Below, in pieces: positions 58,791 through 64,000 of a DNA stretch of 64,000 bases (the first letter of the stretch is position 1; each line of letters opens with the position of its first letter). The DNA lies in contig NW_021167095.1 in the NCBI RefSeq assembly GCF_003711515.1, positions 62,001 through 126,000 on the forward strand, read 5' to 3'. Origin of the DNA: Sodiomyces alkalinus F11. Taxonomy: Eukaryota > Ascomycota > Sordariomycetes > Glomerellales > Plectosphaerellaceae. The notes below the pieces were generated by a model, which worked only from the letters and a program-made list of their open reading frames with translations, did not search any database and was not told where the DNA came from. The translations under genes were made by a program, and so were the position numbers.

Positions 58791-61310
58791 GGAATAATCA
58801 CGGGCCGCCTAAGCCTTACGCACGATTCGTTAACGAACCGATAAGTCGTTTACCGCTTTCCTGCCCTATTTTAAAAGATAGATCGCCTTTACGGGCAGTA
58901 CCGAATAGGAAGCTACCGTATAGATCTTATTCCTCGAAGGAGCGATTACTTCGCGATTTAGGGATAAACTAATCTCCGCCCGAATCCCTACTAACCACTA
59001 TACTATATAGATTAACGGCGTGTAAAAGATCGCCGGGAAACTAAAAGGTTATTAGTTTAAACGAAACTACGATCAATAAGCTTAAGACTATATAACCACG
59101 AAGAAGGATACCGATAGCGATATAAAGATAGGCGGAGTAAATTATATTAGCGACGGGAAGGCGAAGTAAGAGACTCGGATATACTATAACTATAATATGA
59201 AGGGGTATATCGCGCGGAACTATAAAAAGCTAAAGGAAAACTAAGATATAGTCTAGAAGGTTAAAGAGACTCGCGTAAAGGATTATAATAAGAGCGGGGA
59301 TAAATTAACTAGTAAGAATAACTTAGAAAAATAATACCTCTAACACGAAAACAGGCGTTAAAGCCGATACCCGTGATATAATAGAAGTAAAAGGTATTTA
59401 AACTGCGTGCTAGTAATAGCCCGGTACTTATAGTAGTTAGAGTAAATCAATAGTGTATCCTTACCCTTATTAATACTAATTACGATTACTATACCGCTGA
59501 AAGTAAATAGTTTACCTAAAGACTCTAATTGCTATTAGTTAATAAGACGAATTAACTACTAAATAGCTTCTTAGAAGCTACTAGGACTATTAATAATGCG
59601 GGGATCGCCGTCTACGAGCTTAGGATTTACGGCTACCCGTAAAGGATATTCGTATATATAATACCGGGGCTTAATCAAGATATATTCCTTAGGAAGCTCT
59701 GGATAAAATAAAATAATGTAATATATTACGCTAAAGATAAACGGCTTTATTATAGAGTAGCCAGATTAAATATACGACTTTATCACGAAAGATAACTTAC
59801 CGAAATATAAGCTATCCGCGACGCCTATTTAGTTACTAGATCCGTATTCGCGGGTATTATTCGACGATGACGATAAAAGGGTAAAAAGGTCTTAATCTAG
59901 GGAGTAAGCTTAAGGGATATCGAAAAAGCGTGATATAAGAAATAACCGGTAAACCCGAAGGACTTTATACCTAAAGAGCTATTATAAGAATTCGGCAATT
60001 TATTTACGCCCGATAAGGCTAAGTAATTACCGCTATACCGACTAGGAGTCGACTATAAGGTAAACCTTATACCCGGATATAATAGTAAGGAATTATCGCT
60101 TCCTTAGGGACCGCTCTATAATATATTAAGAGAAGAACTCTTAGTATTATAGAAAACACTTATTAACCTAATAGATAAGGGATTTATCTATACTAGTAGT
60201 TCGGAAGCCACGGCTCTTATCCTCTTTATAAGGAAGCTAGGCAGGGGACTTCATTTCTATTACGACTATTAAGTATTAAACCCGATTACTAAGTAAGGCT
60301 ATTACTTACTCCCCCTAATCGCTAAGATACTATAGGATATAAGCTAAGTAAAATAGTTTATAAAGCTTGACGTAGTCGTTACCTTCTATATAATTAGGAT
60401 AGCCTTAGGACACGATTATAAGACTATATTTTAAACTCGGTTTAGGCTCATAGAATAGCTTATCTACCTATTCGGCTTAAGTAAGGCCCCTATAACATTT
60501 TAGTAATATATTAATAAAACGTTATAGTGTTTCCTAGATAGTTTTATTACCGCTTATATTAATAATATCCTAATTTACTGTAGTAGGAGTTAGGCTGAGT
60601 ATAAAACGAAGGTAAAGTAAGTACTCCGCGCGCTCGCGGATACCGGCCTAAACCTAAATCCGTTAAAACACGAGTTTAGCGTAAAGATAATTAAGCACCT
60701 AGGATTTATAACTACCGCGGGGAAAGGCGTGTCTTACGACCTAAAGAAGTTATAAGCTATTAGCGAATAGGAAACGCCTATAACGGTTAAGGGCGTGCGA
60801 AGCTTCCTAGAGTTTATAAATTATTACCGGATCTTTATTAAGGACTTTTCGGGGATCTTAGCCCCGTTAATAGTATTAAATAAATAGGACTATACCTTTT
60901 AATAATGTCCCGAGAAAAGAGCGGCCTTTTACGAGCTAAAAGCGAGGTTCTAAGAAGGACTAATACTATAATAATAGCACCTAATAAATAAGATATTTAT
61001 CGAGATAGATTACGCGGGGTTCTCCCTTCAGGGTAGTCTAATATAAGAAGATATAGATAGGAATCGTTATATAGTCGTATACTACTCTTATAAACTTAAT
61101 AGAGCGGAATATAACTACTTAATCCACGATAAGGAAATACTAGTAATTATAAGTTATCTAATAACGTAATAGGCTAAGCTTATTAGTTATAAGTAGCTTA
61201 TAGTCCTCTCCGACTATAAGGCTTTTAAATACTTTATAATAAAGCGGACGCTTACTAAGCGATAAAGCTAATAGGCTAATAAGTTTATATAGTTTAATTT
61301 TATGCTTAAG
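58600..61310 (+). pseudogene. Gypsy-2 gag-pol remnant (gag, CCHC, PR, RT, RNase H)
   Basis: Capsid-like gag at about 58640-59060, with a decayed knuckle YYNYNMKGYIARNYKK near 59175-59235 (Cys turned to Tyr). Protease lies at about 59500-59720 and ends in IPGLNQDIFLRKLWIK. RT at about 60050-60730 shows VNLIPGYNSKELSLP, then GFIYTSSSEATALILFIRK, and the box YINN at 60555-60566 in place of YIDD. RNase H (about 60890-61310) has YNYLIHDKEILVII. RIP stops are frequent and no copy elsewhere in the window allows a consensus. Function is lost. Confidence 0.86.
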
Positions 61311-61399
61311 TATTAGAAGGGAAAAGATAACGCGATAGCGGACGCCCTCTTATATTAATAATAAGATAAGCCCTAAGATATAAGTGACGAATAGGAGTA

Positions 61400-63100
61400 A
61401 TCTTATTATATTTAATTAATCCCTAATACCGGGATTCTAATTATTATTATCGATCTTACTCCGCTATCCTGACTAATCTACAGGAGCCTTCCTAGGCTAT
61501 ACGGTTATTCTCGGGTAGCTATAGAGGGGAAAACCCGGGTAAAACCCGGCGAAAACCTCTATACACTTCCTTAGGTGGAGAGGTACCGCTACGGGGCCGA
61601 TATAGCCCCGGTTCTTCCCTGTTACGTATCTGGATCTTACCTTTAGGCTAATAGCTAACGGGAAGTGTAGTAGGCTAGTAGTTAGATAAGTTAGCCTAAG
61701 CTAATCTTTATTAGTGGAGCTAAGGCTAAGGGGGCGTTACTGCGCTTCCGCTATATAGTAGCTACGGCTTTTTAGCCTTAGTCTCCCTATATCCCTCGAG
61801 GATTATACTTTTATTCCTTTAATTAGGTTAATAAAAAGAGTAAAGAGGTAGGTGCCTCCTGCCTCCCTTAGATGGGTTCTTACTATATCCGGCGGTAGGT
61901 AGGGGGAATAGGGCCCTACCCTATTATAAGAATTAGATAGTTAATATCTACTAAGGCCTTTATACCTTAATCCTCCCTTTTCCTCCTATAACGCTAATAA
62001 ATTCGTTATAGGTTTTTCTCTTAATCCATTCCCGCTTATAGTCCTAGAAGTGTATTATTACGGCCTATACTAACTAGTAAACCCCTTTAGCTTTTCTTAT
62101 TATATTCCTATTATAATTTTGCTATAAGTGTTTTACGGGTAGTATCTTGGTAGTATAGTGGCGTAGGGTTAACTAGGTAGTATAGTATTAATTTATATAT
62201 GTAAATAAGTAATCTATTGTAGCAGTATAATATAAGTTCTTCTTATAGCATAGCGGTGCCTTAGTAGTAGCGTGCTAATAGTCGTAGATATCGTCTCCTA
62301 ATAATACTAATACTAATAATACTAACCGCCGTTATAAGCGCGGCGTAGTTCGTGTTATACCGTATAGCCCTTAGTAGTGTTAGAGTAGTATCGTAACGCT
62401 AATATAGGGTAGTTATATTCGTTATAGTAAGCGTCTAGGCACTTACCCCGATAACGTGGAAGCTTACGCTAATACTATAGGAGTAGGCGCGGCCTATTAC
62501 TAGTATACTAATAGTCGCCGTCTATATAAGGATATAAATTGCATTAGTACCGTAATAATACCGTGTATACGTTAAGGTGGATATAGCTAATAGCTTAATA
62601 GGTCCCCTCAGCTACTAAAAAGTAGTAGTAACGACTTATAGATATCTATTAGGTATATATAGCGGTAAAGGCCGCTAATAGCGCTAGTATTACTACTATA
62701 GGTATCCCCCTTCGGTGCTATAGTGGTTCTATACTAATAAGGTATAGGCTAAGGAGCGATTAGGGATAGCGTCCTAGTCCTTTAGCCGGGCTCTAAACCG
62801 GCCGTTACTTTTTTATCGTGGTCGTGGTAGCACCGTGTTAGTAAAGATATAGGAGTTATCTTATTAGATAAGACGTTTATAGAGTATAATAGATTTAATC
62901 TTAGAATACCTTATAAGTAGCTCCCCCTTAGTCCCGCTTCGGCTCCTTAGCGGTGTTAGCTAGCTAACTAGGCCTAGTAGGGTCTTAAGTACGTTAAAAG
63001 TAGTATTAATACCTCTAAGGGAGGTAATAATAACGAGAACTAGGTAGTGCCGTAGTAGTACTATATGAATACCGCCGGGGTCCCGGCTTATAAGGCCCTT
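61400..63100. other. Unassigned RIP-altered sequence
   Basis: No domain recognised. It holds a GC-rich dyad (aaaacccgggtaaaacccgg, 61530-61550), CT-rich stretches, and triplet-like taatactaatactaataatactaa (62302-62324). Some of it may be the 3' untranslated region of the minus-strand LINE at the right edge. Confidence 0.4.
62302..62324. repeat. AATACT short tandem repeat
   Basis: taatactaatactaataatactaa, a few imperfect units of 6-9 bp. Confidence 0.7.
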
Positions 63101-64000
63101 ATCCTAATAATTAATTAGTCGTTATACCGCTCTATCCCCGATACGGTCCCGCTTCGGTATCGCGGGTATCCTTATAGGCCTCTATAGCTTCGAGGGCGAG
63201 GTAGAAGTCCTTAAGCCTCTTCCGTTATAGGAACCACCTTATAACTGCCTAGGCCTCAACATCGTGTTTTAATACGTCGTATAAGTCTCCTTTAGTTATA
63301 AGTAGCCTCTTTACGGCACCGAAGAGGTCTTTACGGTCCTCATCGGTTACCTCCTAGTACTAGAGTACTATATACTCCGCCGTTTCTGCACTTTTACCCC
63401 TATAAGGGCACCGTGGTAATAGGAAGCCTAGTACCCTTATTTTAGCTAGGAATACTCGTAGGCCTAGTTTTTCTAATCTAATCTAGGTAAGTACGGAGCT
63501 CTATAGCTTAAGGAGCCCTTTATATCTTGGAGGGAGCATTATATCAGGGGGCGGCTTAGTACCGCTATAACGTAGGTATAAGGCCGTTATACTTCCCCCT
63601 ATACTTAAACCTATTCCTTTATAAGGGCCTTCCGTGAGGGCGAGGTTCTAGCCTAGGTTACTAGGGCGGTAGGCCATACTATCCACACGAGGGCGGTATA
63701 GGTCCTATAATACCGATTCGGTATCGCTAAGGCTCTCGCCGCGGTATATACTCCGCTAATATCTTATCTTTAGTCCCTTTTTCTTATATCCGGAGGATCC
63801 TTTAGGCGCTTAGTATTACGGGCTATACCTATAGAATCATCCTCGGTAGTGGCCGAGACTTAAGTAAGGACTACCTCCTAGCCATATCCGTACGACTTAA
63901 CCTATACTTAGCTATCCACGTACTACGCAGACTTTTCCTTTCCTCCCTTCCTTCCTTAATTCTAATAAACTATATTGTCGGCCTTATCACGTGAATAACT
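63100..64000 (-). pseudogene. C-terminal end of a Tad-like LINE ORF2, runs off the window
   Basis: On the minus strand, from about 63440 leftward, one frame reads RCPYRGKSAETAEYIVL. It then continues as EVTDEDRKDLFGAVKRLL and ends KRLKDFYLALEAIEAYKD. A Cys/His zinc-like motif with ETAEH, followed by a short helical tail, is the usual C-terminus of fungal non-LTR retrotransposon polyproteins, after RT and RNase H. The upstream part to 64000 is decayed RNase-H-region sequence. The RT would lie to the right of the window. RIP stops are present. Confidence 0.65.

Larger units (their letters stand above)
56700..61400 (+). mobile_element. Gypsy-2, truncated (no integrase or LTR seen)
   Basis: Plus-strand Ty3/Gypsy element of a different family from Gypsy-1: gag with CCHC, protease, RT and RNase H in order. 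The integrase expected after 61400 is not recognised, and no LTRs were found. The 5' part includes a 940-bp tandem duplication. Confidence 0.82.

Noticed and set aside
1..64000. Search for tRNA, rRNA, bacterial-type operons, toxins or a biosynthetic cluster
   Set aside because: None seen. The window is transposon DNA plus one splicing-factor gene; no cloverleaf or rRNA-like conserved block was recognised by eye.

Overview
The window looks like a repeat-rich block from the genome of a filamentous ascomycete fungus. Nearly all of it is a nested stack of dead retrotransposons and DNA transposons carrying the mark of repeat-induced point mutation (RIP). In the elements CpA/TpG steps are scarce, TpA is everywhere, CpG survives, and former reading frames are broken mostly by TAG and TAA where CAG and CAA stood. 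No transposon gene in the window is intact. The organism type is inferred from RIP, short GT-AG introns with CTAAC/CTGAC branch sites, and the element families.

Layout: 1-4139 Gypsy-1 copy A (minus, chromodomain type, cut by the window edge), sitting inside 4140-8150 Copia-1 copy A (plus). Copia-1 A abuts 8151-13314 Copia-2 copy A (minus, 3' end missing), which splits a Gypsy-1 LTR (13315-13528). 13529-16060 holds a decayed Cys-rich/coiled-coil gag-like gene. 16060-21987 is Gypsy-1 copy B (minus). 21988-27000 is a Helitron RepHel gene (plus), followed by a Gly/Arg-rich stretch with a 10-N assembly gap. 28181-31030 is a DNA element with roughly 0.4 kb terminal inverted repeats that themselves contain a 29-bp minisatellite. 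31365-31650 holds strong hairpins and another minisatellite. 31650-32330 is a Copia-1-like tail with LTR pieces. 32331-38667 is full-length Copia-2 copy B (minus).

38807-40968 is a roughly 2.2 kb island without RIP. It carries the only intact gene found here: a five-exon minus-strand gene for a small RRM + RS/RD-rich (SR-type) splicing factor of 183 residues, with one GC-AG intron. Oppositely oriented ends of the same LTR family flank the island.

40969-41260 is LTR debris. 41261-46927 is full-length Copia-1 copy B (minus, target duplication CCTTA). 46977-53183 is full-length Copia-2 copy C (plus). 53184-56700 is a Copia-3 gag-protease-integrase fragment (plus). 56700-61400 is Gypsy-2 (plus) with a 940-bp tandem duplication. 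61400-63100 is unassigned. 63100-64000 is the C-terminal end of a Tad-like LINE ORF (minus), running off the window.

The elements do not form a pathway. The story is repeated insertion of a few families into one another, RIP inactivation (for example reverse-transcriptase YxDD changed to YxNN or YxND, and the Helitron HUH histidines changed to tyrosine), and one conserved gene kept intact in between. Domain limits in decayed elements are approximate, read by eye by tolerating RIP-type stops.
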